Positions 23,781 through 34,120 of a stretch of DNA of 64,000 nt are shown piece after piece. Made by a program: the position numbers and the translations under genes. The DNA is taken from NCBI RefSeq assembly GCF_003573695.1, contig NC_039361.1, positions 88,368,149-88,432,148 of the forward strand, in the 5' to 3' direction. Below the pieces are notes generated by a model. It saw nothing but the letters and a program-made list of their open reading frames with translations. It was not told where the DNA came from and did not search any database. The DNA is from Papaver somniferum. Taxonomy: Eukaryota; Streptophyta; Magnoliopsida; Ranunculales; Papaveraceae. Every line of letters begins with the position of its first letter. Position 1 is the first letter of the stretch.

Positions 23781-24897
23781 TTTAAAACCATTTGATGAAT
23801 CTAATGAGCGTTAATCTAATCTTTACACAAATTAAACCTAAAACCACAAATTAAAAATAAAAAATCTGAAACATTTCTCAATAACCCAGATTTTAAAACA
23901 CCAATTGGATGAAAAGAAATTTAGATGAAAATTGATAAACTATAAAAAAAAATACAAACTATAAGAGAACAAATATAATAACAAACCGTCTTTTCAATAT
24001 CCAGTGGATGATAAAGAGATCTTCTTTGGTAGAAATATTTTACACATGGAGAAATTGAAATATTATGGGCATAAGAAGATCTTTTGATTTATTTATTTTT
24101 TGATGGAAAAAAAAGACGATGAAGAAGAAAAAAAATAAAAAAGATGAAAGAAAATAATCAATTTTTTTTTGAAGCATGAGTTAAGAGGGAGTTTAATTTA
24201 CAGTAAAAGAAACGGTTTCACATTGAATGTGAAGAATAACTTCAAATAAATGACACTGGGAGGGTGAAGTGGAGATTGAAATATGTGGCTCGAACTGGAG
24301 CCTTGGAAATGTAGATTGAAAATCTTAAACGCTGCAATTACTGCGCTTTAAAACCATTTGATGAATCTAATGAGCGTTAATCTAATCTTTACACAAATTA
24401 ACCCTAAAACTACAAATTAAAAATAAAAAATCTGAAACATTTCTCAATAACCCAGATTTAAAAAAACCAATTGGATGAAAAGAAATTTAGATGAAAATTG
24501 ATAGACTATAAAAAAACAAACTATAAGAGAACGAATATAATAACAAACCGTCTTTTCAATATCCAGTGGATGATAAAGAGATCTTCTTTGGTAGAAATAT
24601 TTTACACATGGAGAAATTGAAATATTATGGGCATAAGAAGATCTTTTGATTTATTTATTTTTTGATGAAAAAAAAAGACGATTAAGAAGAAAAAAGAAAT
24701 GAAAAAGATGAAAGAAAATAATCAATTTTTTTTTCGAAGCATGAATTAAGAGGAAGTTTAATTTACAATAAAAGAAACGGTTTCACATTGAATGTGAAGA
24801 ATAACTTCAAATAAATGACATTGGGAGGGTGAATTGGAGATTGAAATATGTGGCTCGATCTGGACCTTAGGAAATGTAGATTGAAAATATTAAATCA
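23770..24897. repeat. H1 tandem duplication with 567-bp period
   Basis: The block starting gctttaaaaccatttgatgaat at 23780 recurs at 24347 and runs through gatcttctttggtagaaata to ggaaatgtagattgaaaat. The two units are about 95% alike by eye. Confidence 0.88.
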
Positions 24898-25053
24898 GTG
24901 TCTTAATCTCAACCCTTCTTTATATGCTAAAAATGTAAATTGAAAAACAAAAACATATGACTCAATCTGAACCGTCATTTATGTGTCTTAAATGTAAAAG
25001 GTCGTCCATATGGAAAAACACCAATGTCCCTTATAATATAGACTAGGATATGA

Positions 25054-25074
25054 CCCGTGCCATAACGGCACGGG
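25054..25074 (-). terminator. Helitron H2 3' hairpin
   Basis: Perfect 8-bp stem CCCGTGCC / GGCACGGG with a 5-base loop, seven bases inside CTAG. It is a longer stem than in H1; the shared ctaggatatgacccgtg places both in one family. Confidence 0.85.
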
Positions 25075-25798
25075 GATATGAGTTGTTTTTGTGTTGGTTA
25101 GATTTTTTTTTTCTTGTGAGACTACCAAGAGCTGAGCGTGGGAACCCTGGGGGAACTGTAATCTTTCTCAAACTGAATTTGAAGCTTTGATCGATACTAT
25201 TAACACCAACCGGGTCGGTTTCTTGTTAAATGACGATTAGGATGTACACATGGATGTACATTGACATATATATAGCAGAAAGTATATTTTTGGTGATTAA
25301 GATATCCAATGTAAGTTTGTACACTGGGATCTGCACCCATTTTCATTTATTGTAATTGAGATACCCATACATTCATAGTTGTTGCAAATAATACCAACAA
25401 ACTTGAAAATCTAATATCCCAAGAGGGAACACGTAGAAATTTCAGGTTTGAATAAAAGTAACTTTTCGATTGCATTCCAAATTACAAATGCAGTTCAGTC
25501 ATCATTTAAATAGATTGTCATTTTTTTTGTGCTAAAAATTTTATAGTAATTTTTTTCTTCGAAATTCAAAAAGTTGAATCTGAGTTGGGAATCCTTCTTT
25601 CATATCCTTAAAAAGGTGTTATATCAACATGGAACCGCTAACAGTTTTAAAATACGAATATTGAATTTGTGCTCGTATCAATGTATAATTGGCATGGTTA
25701 CACATTAATAATACTTGAACTCATGGAAAAAAAATTAATCGGTTGGGATAATATAATTTACGGCCAGTCATTTTACGACCATTAAATGTCATTATTCC
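25075..25798. other. H2 sequence, no gene recognised
   Basis: AT-rich Helitron interior with no open frame worth calling. It leads into the more GC-rich gypsy-derived fragment near 25800. Confidence 0.5.
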
Positions 25799-25814
25799 CT
25801 ATAATATTCTAGGT

Positions 25815-26345
25815 TTGAGAGCTACTTCAGGTATTACACCGCCAATCACCAGGGACAGAGCTGCTGCCACCCCTAATGCTTCTACGCCACCTACCAATCC
25901 CGGTAACACAAAAAGTGCTCCTTCAGGTGTTACCCCACCAGTCACCAGGTCCAGAGTTGATGCTGCCTCCCCTAATGTTTCGTCGAGTATGGCACCTATG
26001 ACCATCACTAGGAATACAATTACTCCACCATCAGGACGAGAAACCGGAGGAGCCAGAAGAAGCCGACCCTACATCACCATTTCTGATTTGATGGAAAGAC
26101 AGAAGGTTCTTGCTAGAGCCCAGACGGACATGGCTTCGACTCAGAAAGAAGTACTTGTCTTTCTCAAGACCCTAACGGAGCGGCTACCACAGGAGCCGCG
26201 CCATCCAGAGTCGGTGAAGAACAACTCCAATACCCCTGACGCCGGCACCTCAGCAGCATACCTTTGTAGACGAAGAAACTCACGCCAGAACCCCATTGGA
26301 GAGAAATCAACCGTCCAATTTCGTCAAGCGAGAAGATTAGAATAA
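25815..26345 (+). pseudogene. Ty3/gypsy gag N-terminal fragment inside H2
   Basis: Open frame rich in Pro, Thr, Ala and Arg (ITPPITRDRAAATPNAST), then SRPYITISDLMERQKVLARA and a Gln/Leu-rich segment. Such disordered N-terminal regions precede the gag domain in plant gypsy elements. It ends at a stop 36 bp before the gag domain, which probably belonged to the same protein. Base composition is clearly richer in GC than the flanking Helitron DNA, so this is a foreign insert. Confidence 0.6.
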
Positions 26346-26381
26346 GTTCTTCGGAATCGAATCAAAAGTGATAATGTAGAC

Positions 26382-27227
26382 ATGCATCAGCATCAACCCC
26401 CTTATCCGCCTGAAATACAAAGAATTCCTCTTCCAAGAGGATACGCTTCTCCTCAATTCACCTTATACGACGGTACCGGGAATGCACGTGAACATATCTC
26501 TCGATTCCTGGAGTCCCTAGGCGAACATGAATACAACCACGTCCTCCGTCTGAGGAAGTTTTCGAAGTCGCTTACCGGAAGAGCGTACATGTGGTACAAC
26601 AACATCACACCAAACAGCATCTCCAACTGGGGTAACATGGTTACGGCTTTCTACAAAAATTACTTCTTCGTGTCTGAGCAGGTTACCTTCTCGGATCTAG
26701 GAAGGATGTTCCAACAAGATAACGAACACCCAAATGATTTTGTCAAGAGATTCAGGGTGCAAGCGCTAGACTGTCACGACCCAAATATGATCGAACAACA
26801 ATTCGTAAATTCCTGCATCAACGATATGGCTCCCATCTATCGCGCCTTACTAGAGAACCTGCGGTTCCAGACGTTCTCTGAACTCCATGAGGCTTCCAAA
26901 CGATCGGCCACGACGGAACCAACGTTATTAGAAAGAACCAGGCCAATTAGAGGCGAGGACGTATGCGAAACTCGAGGAAGTAGACATCTCGTCAACAAGC
27001 AATACAACACTGGTTCCTCCTCTGTGAGCGTAGTGGACGAAGGAGGGAAAAGGAAGGCCTCAATGGCAGATCAACAGCCTAAGCGCGCGGCACCAGCACA
27101 ATGGGCGACTCCACCACGGAGGGCCGCCGCTAAGACTCATATGCATTGTCATGAAGCTGGAGGAAACGTCCTGGATTTCCCGCTCCCGATCGAGGAAGTG
27201 ATCGAACTCTTGGAGGCATGGATCTAG
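26382..27227 (+). pseudogene. Ty3/gypsy gag domain fragment inside H2
   Basis: 281 codons with the Retrotrans_gag signature: PLPRGYASPQFTLYDGTGNAREHISRFL, then LTGRAYMWYNNITPNSI, the FHDLGRM-type FSDLGRMFQQ and NDFVKRFRVQALDC. The C-terminal part has PLPIEEVIELLEAWI, which precedes the knuckle in this gypsy group. It differs from the gags of F and G, so it comes from another lineage. No LTR or primer site flanks it; it is an internal fragment carried by the Helitron. Confidence 0.8.
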
Positions 27228-27277
27228 GACGATGTCATTAGATTACCACCCCCAGACGCCCACCGACCGAGGTAGAG

Positions 27278-27993
27278 ATGGAGCACCTTAAATACTGCTA
27301 TCACCGGTTTGTTCACCACCGAACCAGCGACTACAACAAACTAAAACTTATCTTCAAGGAGAAGGTAGAGGCAGGGGAACTTCAGCTGGGAAATGAGGGA
27401 GTACATAGAGATCCACTTCCAGTCAGAAATTGCGGGATCTCTGGGGACTCTGTCCACGAAACTGTACAATCCATGATGCAGAATGTGTGTGAAATTCTCT
27501 ACCTTTCCAAGATGCAGCGTCAAGACATCTTCACGACCCTCAATCGTGTTGTGTCGGGCAAACGACTTTTTCCGGTTACGAAAGCTGCGCCAGAATCCCC
27601 GGCTCTTTTAGGGGACAGCGCTGAAAAACATAACTGGGGACTGCTAACCACGGACTACCTAAAGGGCACTGAGCTCGACAACACATTGATCGATGCAGCC
27701 TATGACTTCAACATCATTACCACAAGACTCTGAGAGCTGCAGGAATTTTGAAGCAAGAGGCTACCCACTCCCCAACCACGGTCAAGAATTCGGAAGGAGA
27801 AGCAATGAACGCATATGGATACATTAACCTCGAAATCAAGGTGGGAGACGTTATAACGCATAGCAAATTCCACATTATCAAAGAACTAGGTTATGACATG
27901 ATCCTGGGGAGCTCGTGGGTATTTGAAAACGAAGAAAAATTGGGAGCATCCCCTCTGCCAGTGTCGACACCCGAAAGAGTTTCCAAATTGTAA
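27278..27993 (+). pseudogene. Ty3/gypsy gag-knuckle and protease fragment
   Basis: Continuation of the same polyprotein after a stop at 27227. It opens with MEHLKYCYHRFVHHRTSDY, a decayed knuckle region. At about 27680-27720 NTLIDAAYDFNIITTRL occupies the place of an aspartic protease active site: the Asp remains but the usual Thr/Ser-Gly pair is Ala-Ala. Stops at 27731 and nearby follow, and after a frame change GYDMILGSSWV (about 27890) matches the ILGRxW strand of retroviral-type proteases. Similarity ends near 27990. RT is absent. Confidence 0.68.
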
Positions 27994-29406
27994 TACGAAA
28001 CCTCTTGATAAAGAATGATAACTATACATTTATGGTTTAAACTAACTCATGAAAAACGCCCAGCTTACAGCGTCTTAAAAAAATAAAAATAACAAAATAA
28101 ATAAAATGAGCATTCCCTTGGATATTATTGATATGAAGCGTCCTTGAATCGTTCTTAGCGGTGAAAATGACGCGCGTGATGATATTGCATATATCATATG
28201 CCAAATATGCTTTTCCTTGCAAATTAATTATACAGTGTTATTGTCTTAACTAAGTAGTGAAAGACTCGCGTTAAATAAAATTGCATATCCAAACAAAAGA
28301 AATTTCCCCCTCTAATATGATACATGTATAAGAGAGTTTCTCTTTATCGGCATATGCGTTTGAGACCTAGAAGTAAATAAAAGACCCAGTCTAAATATCA
28401 ATGGTACGAAAACTTGCAAATGGAACTGATATTACACCTTAACCTAATAGTACATAAGAGACCTAAAACATCCATAATTTCACAATTTGCTAGCATAAAA
28501 TTAACATGACAATACAATTGAATATTGAAATATTTTTTAAATCAACTTCTATAAAGTGTAAGATATTTGTACTGACTTTGGTTACTTGGTATCTTCAATG
28601 AAATAAAAGAAGCTCAAGTATTAGATGATATCCACATAGTAAAAGATAGGTAATGGATCAATTATTAGTCATGGTATCTTTAGATGAAAAATGTAGATGA
28701 TTTCCTATGCACTAAGATCTCTTAAACTAAGATAATCTTTAAAAAACTCGACAATTTAGTCATCGCAATCACATATGTGCATATGAACCACATCTTCTTG
28801 CAAAAATTAGAGTTGTACCTTTATGGAATACCAAAACTTCTTCATTTGCATCAATGATAAAATGCATGCAATGAAAATTTGTATAGTCCTGACACATATA
28901 GATATAGTGACGCATCCCACAGGAAAAAAAAGTGTATTATTGTATTGTTCCCTAAACCGCTTTCTTCATTGCTTAGAAATAATCTCTTGAAGTCAGAAAA
29001 ATGAAAGATTATAGTCGAGTTTCAATAAGCCAGTTTTGCGTTGCTCGTTTTGAGGCTTCTTAAATTTCAGTATTAGCAAGATAGTTGACTGTGTATAAAG
29101 AATTTAAGATGATCTTTTAAGAGAATACCTATTTTTAGATGTCAACTGCATATAACCATTATTTGACTATGCATGAAGACTTTAAGATAAAAAAATACTC
29201 ACTTTGTAAACCATCCAAAGGTTATAAATATGAATAAATGCAATTTTAAGTTTCACATGATACAAAAAATTTGAAGAATAACATACACACATAATCAAGA
29301 AACTTTAATCCATTTGATACGAACATGTTCTACGACTCTAATCCAACAAAGAGTATGAACTCTCTAACAGCAGTAGTAATACAGTTAAAAAATGCTATTT
29401 ACCGAC
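27994..29406. other. H2 interior, no gene recognised
   Basis: AT-rich with many short unrelated open frames. I see no repeat unit, exon border set or protein family here. Confidence 0.5.
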
Positions 29407-29517
29407 CTAAGTTAAGTGCATAACAATGGAACCATCGTTTTCTTCGTCATTTATTTTCACTCCATGTAAATCCTCTAATTTTGGCCCGAAGAAGTCAAAG
29501 TCTAATCGGACAATCTC
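29407..29517 (-). pseudogene. Captured terminal exon in H2
   Basis: On the minus strand ctggacAG precedes 29517, followed by 36 open codons (EIVRLDFDFFGPKLEDLHGV, then KINDEENDGSIVMHLT) and a TAG at 29409-29407. A consensus acceptor, an open frame and a stop make this a good last exon. The protein is not recognised. It lies in the Helitron sense, as expected for capture. A partial second copy follows at 30660-30757. Confidence 0.5.
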
Positions 29518-30576
29518 CTGTCCAGAGAAAAATAAAAAAATTTGGTGTAAAAAAATAGAAATTAAATAGTATGGTATTAAAAAGAAATTAACATAAGCGT
29601 AAAAATGAATAGATAGCGATCATATCTGATCAGTATCTTTTGACTGCGAATGAAAAAAATCGAGATAACAAAATACAATATTAATAAAAAGTAAAGAAGA
29701 GAAATTAAACTGCATAAATTACACAAATAATAGGCGCGAGGCACCCTTAATCCATTGATGTTAAACAAAAAATTAAAGAGAAAAGCTAACAAAAATTATC
29801 TCAATCAAGCAAAACAACGGAGAATCATACCTTGAGAATAGAGTTGTGCAAAGGATGAAAAGCTAACAAAATTAACAAAAATTAAAGAGAAAAGCTAATA
29901 AAAATTATCTTGAGAAATTAAACTGCATAAATGACACAAATATTAGGCGCGAGGCACCATGAATCCATTGATGTTAAACAAAAAATTAAAGATAAAAGCT
30001 AACAAAAATTATCTCAATCAAGCAAAATAACAGAAAATCATACCTTGGAAATAGAGTTTTTGCAAATGATGAAAAGCTAACAAAAATTAAAGAGAAAAGC
30101 TAACAAAAAATATCTCAATCAACCAATACAAAAGAGAATCATATATACCTTGAGAATAGAGTTGTGCAGAGGATGAATAGAGTTGTTGATTTAGAATAAA
30201 AGAAACCGTTTGATATTAGATGGGAGGAATAACTCCCAAATAAATGACATTAAAAATCTAAGATGAATAGAGTTGTTGATTTAGAATAAAAGAAACGGTT
30301 TGACATTAAATTGGGGGAATAACTCCCAAATAAATGACATTAAAAATATAAGTTTATTGTGTAAAATTAATATGTGAATTAATCTGGACCCTTCTTTATA
30401 TGCCTAAAATTTGGATTGAAAATCTTAAATATTTAGCTCAATCTGGACCATTCTTTATATGCCAGAAATGTACTTAAATAACTTAAATATGTATCTCAAT
30501 CCGGGTCATCCTTTATGTATCCAAACTGTAGATCTCCGTCCATAGGGAAAAACAACATTGTCCCTTATAATATAGA
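29518..30576. repeat. H2 5' part with tandem duplications
   Basis: A block starting gaaattaaactgcataaat and containing ggcgcgaggcacc occurs at 29701 and 29913 (period 212), with a third partial copy at about 30070. A second repeat, agttgttgatttagaataaaag plus aactcccaaataaatgacat, occurs near 30180 and 30270. The block ends at the first 5' terminus (30576). Confidence 0.78.
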
Positions 30577-31046
30577 ACATGTTCTACGACTCTAATCCAA
30601 CAAAGAGTATGAACTCTCTAACAGCAATAGTAATACAGTTAAAAAATGCTATTTACCGACCCAAGTTAAGTGCATAATAAAGGAACCATCGTTTTCTTCC
30701 TCATTTATTTTCACTCCATGTAAATCCTCTAATTTTGGCCCGAAGAAGTCAAAGTTCGTTAAAAATCTAATGACATTAAATGGAGAGAATAACTCCCAAA
30801 TAAATGACATTAAAAATCTAAGTTCATTGTGTAAAATTAATATGTGAATTAATCCGAACCCTTCTTTATATGCCTTAAATTTGGATTGAAAATCTTAAAT
30901 ATTTAGCTCAATCTGGACCATTCTTTATATGCCAGAAATGTAATTAAATAACTTAAATATGTATCTCAATCTGGGCCATCCTTTATGTATCCAAACTATA
31001 GATCTCCGTCCATAGAAAAAAACACCATTGTCCTTTATAATATAGA
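30577..31046 (-). mobile_element. Truncated duplicate of the H2 5' end
   Basis: 30577-30757 repeats 29325-29505 (start acatgttctacgactc, including most of the captured terminal exon). From 30765 to 31046 it repeats 30295-30576, the Helitron 5' end. The exon copy has lost its stop (ctaag to ccaag) and its acceptor side. This is a deletion derivative joined to H2. Confidence 0.78.
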
Positions 31047-31579
31047 TATATATATGTATGCAAATCGTAAGATTAAACTATGTAATAATTAACCCTAGGA
31101 ATGTAATAATGCAATCGAACAGCTAACAAAAATCGTCATCTTTTTTAGCCTTCTTTTAAAATTTCCATAAAAGAATTTCCCCTTAAATCGATTAATCAAA
31201 GAAAGAGGGTCTCTACTCCAGAAAAAAAAAGAAAAAAAAACATCAGAGAAAAGGCTAGAGAGAGAGGGAAAGCGTATCAAAAAAGTGTGTAGAATTTCTT
31301 CTTCCACTCAGTATTTTAACATCTCCATGTTTCTGTGTGTTGGTTTGTGATTATTAGGTCAAATATTGTCATGAATTATTAATAGGGTTTTTATGTTAAC
31401 AGGGCTTCAAGTTAGAAAGAAGAAAAAGGAGAAGGCATTTCCAATAATGGCAATCAAATCTGGTAAGATTCTCTTCTTTTAGGATTGAGATTATTTATTT
31501 TTAATTGAATCCAATTGAGTTTCTCTTAACCAATCTATTTGTTGATGGTTCTTAAAGAGTGAAACTCACGGTGATCCTA
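31047..31579 (+). pseudogene. Segment S, right part: 5' gene-end-like sequence
   Basis: After the Helitron block comes a TA-rich stretch, a purine-rich leader (about 31240-31290), an intron-like T-rich tract ending ttaacAG at 31401, then a short exon-like piece with ATGGCAATCAAATCTG (31447-31462) followed by GTAAGATTCTC. This resembles the promoter, 5' UTR intron and first codons of a plant gene. No downstream exon is present; at 31580 B LTR sequence resumes. It may be a captured or displaced gene fragment. The gene is not recognised. Confidence 0.35.
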
Positions 31580-32159
31580 ACCAAACAGATTTCTTGTTCC
31601 TTTACTGTTTGGAATACGAACCAAAGGGATTGATCCAAGTACGTGACTTATTTATAAGTTGGAGGCGTGGGAATAAAGACAGAACTAGGTAAATTATAGG
31701 GTTAGTTACTTGGTCTCAACTATACGAAGTTAGTGTAATTTTGTGTAGCGGCTTAATCCTGAGAGTATTCAATTCTGGACTAGGTCCCGGGGTTTTTCTG
31801 CATTTACAGTTTTCCTCGTCAACAAAATCTTGCTGTGTCATTTACTTTTATTTTCCGCATTATAATTTTTTTTTATTATAATTAAAGTAAATTACACAAA
31901 CTTTAATTCCTATTTACTTGATAAGCAATCCTATTGTATTTGGTTAAGTCCGAACCTTTATATCAAGTAACCTTTGTATCAAGTAAACATACTTCGTTGT
32001 GGTATTGTCTCGATCTCGTATCCACAGACGATCACACGAAGTGTGAACCGATTAGTTGTATTGTCTCGACTCAGTCCATAGACAATCACTTTCGGAGAAA
32101 AGACTTATAGGTAGGAGAAGTTTTAGCTTGAGGTATATTTGGGTACCCTCGCCTTTTCA
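31580..32159 (+). repeat. Element B 5' LTR, second segment
   Basis: From accaaacagatttcttg to ccttttca this matches 48942-49459 of the 3' LTR. It includes about 50 bp (atacgaacc...tttataa, near 31613-31660) missing from the 3' LTR. About 123 bp of LTR (48819-48941 in the partner) is absent between the two 5' segments. Confidence 0.9.
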
Positions 32160-32161
32160 AT

Positions 32162-32173
32162 TGGTATCAGAGC
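32162..32173 (+). promoter_or_regulatory. Element B primer binding site (tRNA-iMet)
   Basis: TGGTATCAGAGC, two bases after the LTR end. It is complementary to the 3' end of initiator Met tRNA, the usual copia primer. D has the same site and C has it on the minus strand. Confidence 0.92.
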
Positions 32174-32240
32174 AGGCAAACACAAAAAGATCTAACAACC
32201 TGCGTTTGGTGCGATCCAACCTATAAGATTGAACTCGAGT

Positions 32241-33506
32241 TCTCATGAATCGGCTTCAATTAACGTACCGCCAAGATTTGATGGAACAAACTATCTATGA
32301 TGGAAATATGCTATGAGATCTTTTCTTCAATCACGAGACTTTAATACTTGGCTATTAGTCGTAGATGGTTATACTCTTCCAAAGAGAGAAAATTCAGAAA
32401 CTGAACTTAAACGTTTAGCAGAGTTTTCGAACGAAGAAAAGGCACTTGCAAAGCAGAATTCAGATGGTTTGAATGCTATTATTCATGCTGTAAGTCGTGA
32501 CTTACAACATCATGTGTCTACATGTCAGACTTCGAAAGAATCTTGGGATAATCTTCAGATCGTATTCGAAGGAAACTCTTCAGAGAAAGAAGCTAGACTT
32601 CAAACCCTCACTTCCGAGTGGGAAAACCTTCGAATGGATGACAACGACACTTTTGAGGAGTTTCACGTTAAGCTCTCTGAGATAATTAATGCTTATTTCT
32701 CGTTAGGAAAGACTATTTCTGAAAAAGATATAATATGCAAGATTATCAGATCGTTGCCATCAAGATACGATTCTAAGAAACATGCAATCATATAAGCAAA
32801 CGATCTTTCAACTCTCACACGAAGCACACTCTTTGGTAAGTTAAAGATCTTTGATCATGAATCACGGTCTATTCAAACCAAAGGAATCGCTTTTAAAGCA
32901 AAAGTTCCAAAAGCTCAAATGGAAAGGAATAAACAGTTGGATGATTCAAATGAACTGATTGCAGAAAACTCTGATGATGAAATTGAACAATCATTATCAT
33001 TAATTACTAGACAGTTTCAAGATCTCTTGAAGAAAAGAAACAAGAGATTCGTTAAGGATACTTATCGATCTTCTCGACCGCATGATTGAGTTCCTGTGAA
33101 AAAATATCAGGAAGAAGATGATGAATATCAACCGCAGTGCTTCTAGTGTAAAGGGTTTGGTTATATTGCTAAAGACTGTCCCAATCTTAAGAAATACACT
33201 GGACGCAAGACATTGGCTGTAACTCTAGATGAGTCCACTGAGTCATACGATTCTGAAGATGAGGAAACAACTAATGTTGTATTAGTTGTCAATCTTATTC
33301 CTTCCTCCACCGTTAGTGATTTACCCATTCTAAGAATGGACATGTCTTCCGATGTTATTAAATCATCTAATGGTAAAGGGAGAAATAAGACAAGATGCAA
33401 AAATTGTCTTAATAGAATTGCTAAAAGTTGCATATGCGATTTCAATCTATCCCAAGATACTTCGTTGGTTCGAGGTAATAGAAAGAGATCTTTTCATACA
33501 TACTAG
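32241..33506 (+). pseudogene. Element B gag-like pseudogene (UBN2 type)
   Basis: One frame runs the whole length with in-frame stops. N-terminal INVPPRFDGTNYL then a TGA in place of the Trp seen in C (NYLWWK); the copia gag (UBN2/DUF4219) core 32313-32792 with NAIIHAVSRDLQHHVSTC, SKESWDNLQIVFEG and IIRSLPSRYDSKK; a TAA at 32793; an acidic linker; and a decayed CCHC knuckle near 33140 (CF*CKGFGYIAKDCP), with a stop inside and Tyr where His is expected. The tail (33213-33506) is Ser/Asp-rich. No ATG is evident at the start. Gag would package element RNA; this copy cannot be translated whole. Confidence 0.85.
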
Positions 33507-33778
33507 ATCAAGAACACTCTGGTTGTTCAAAATTCCATAATGAGAGAAAATCTCATACTAATGCCACTTGATCGGTATTAGAATTCTTTCATCATCTCGT
33601 GTGCCAATTTTTGAGTTAGGAAGAAGAAAAATCAAGGCACTTTTGTGTAGATTATGGAAATAATATCTAGTATTTGAAGATATTTAATTTGTTCGCATCT
33701 TTAGGAATATTATATTTTCGGAAGTATGAAAAATATAAAAAGTCTCTTCTCTTATTTTGATCATTCCTTGTCCGAACT

Positions 33779-34120
33779 ATGGGTCTGGATCAAATGGTTT
33801 CTCTGGAGAAGATGCAAGATCAGAAAGATCATCTTAAAACTAAGGATGGATTATCTCTTGACATTAAGGGTAAAATCAGAAAGCGAGATTGGCTTAGCAA
33901 GAAGGAAAAAGAGAATACTCTGAAGAAAGATTAGTGTATTGAGGTATTGACACATTTTTGTGTTCAATCAAAGACAGAATTACATGCTCTTGCAGAATCC
34001 TTCATGAAAATTTCTCATATGCAAGAGATTTTGGTCAAGCAACAAGGGTTTCTACTTGAAGAAATTCAAAAGTTGAAAAGTAGTAATCCACCTTCATTCA
34101 GCTCGAACATGAAGGACTAG
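33779..34120 (+). pseudogene. Element B second small ORF (Lys/Glu-rich)
   Basis: ATG at 33779 opens MGLDQMVSLEKMQDQKDHLK, continues Lys/Glu-rich to one in-frame TAG (after NTLKKD) and ends with EEIQKLKSSNPPSFSSNMKD at 34120. The composition and heptad-like leucines suggest a coiled coil. C (51172-50900) and D (58927-59367) have a comparable small ORF in the same place downstream of gag. Its function is unknown. Sireviruses often have an extra coiled-coil, env-like ORF before the 3' LTR, of which this might be a remnant. Confidence 0.5.

Larger units (their letters stand above)
19910..25042 (-). mobile_element. Helitron H1 (non-autonomous)
   Basis: On the minus strand the element starts TCTATATTATAAGGGAC (25042) and ends in CTAG (19913-19910), preceded by a CCCGTG...CACGGG hairpin (19921-19941). 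The base after CTAG is T (plus-strand a at 19909). These are Helitron ends. The 5.1-kb body has no Rep or helicase ORF, but holds exon-like pieces and three sets of internal direct repeats. It would depend on an autonomous Helitron for movement. Confidence 0.85.
25043..31046 (-). mobile_element. Helitron H2 (composite, non-autonomous)
   Basis: The 3' end CTAG (25043-25046) directly abuts the H1 5' end with no spacer. The hairpin is at 25054-25074. A 5' terminus TCTATATTATAA occurs twice on the minus strand, at 30576 and at 31046; the outer one meets plus-strand T at 31047. The body holds a Ty3/gypsy gag-protease fragment, a captured terminal exon and several short tandem duplications. No Rep/helicase is present. 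The extra 470 bp (30577-31046) looks like a truncated second Helitron copy or a terminal duplication. Confidence 0.8.

Noticed and set aside
25815..27993. A host gene because of higher GC content and longer frames
   Set aside because: The gag domain and protease motifs identify it as retrotransposon-derived.
19910..31046. Autonomous Helitron with RepHel
   Set aside because: No long ORF and no helicase or HUH motif (paired His, Tyr) seen on either strand.
32162..32173. tRNA gene suggested by tRNA-complementary bases
   Set aside because: Only 12 bases complementary to the tRNA-iMet 3' end are present, directly after an LTR. This is a primer binding site.
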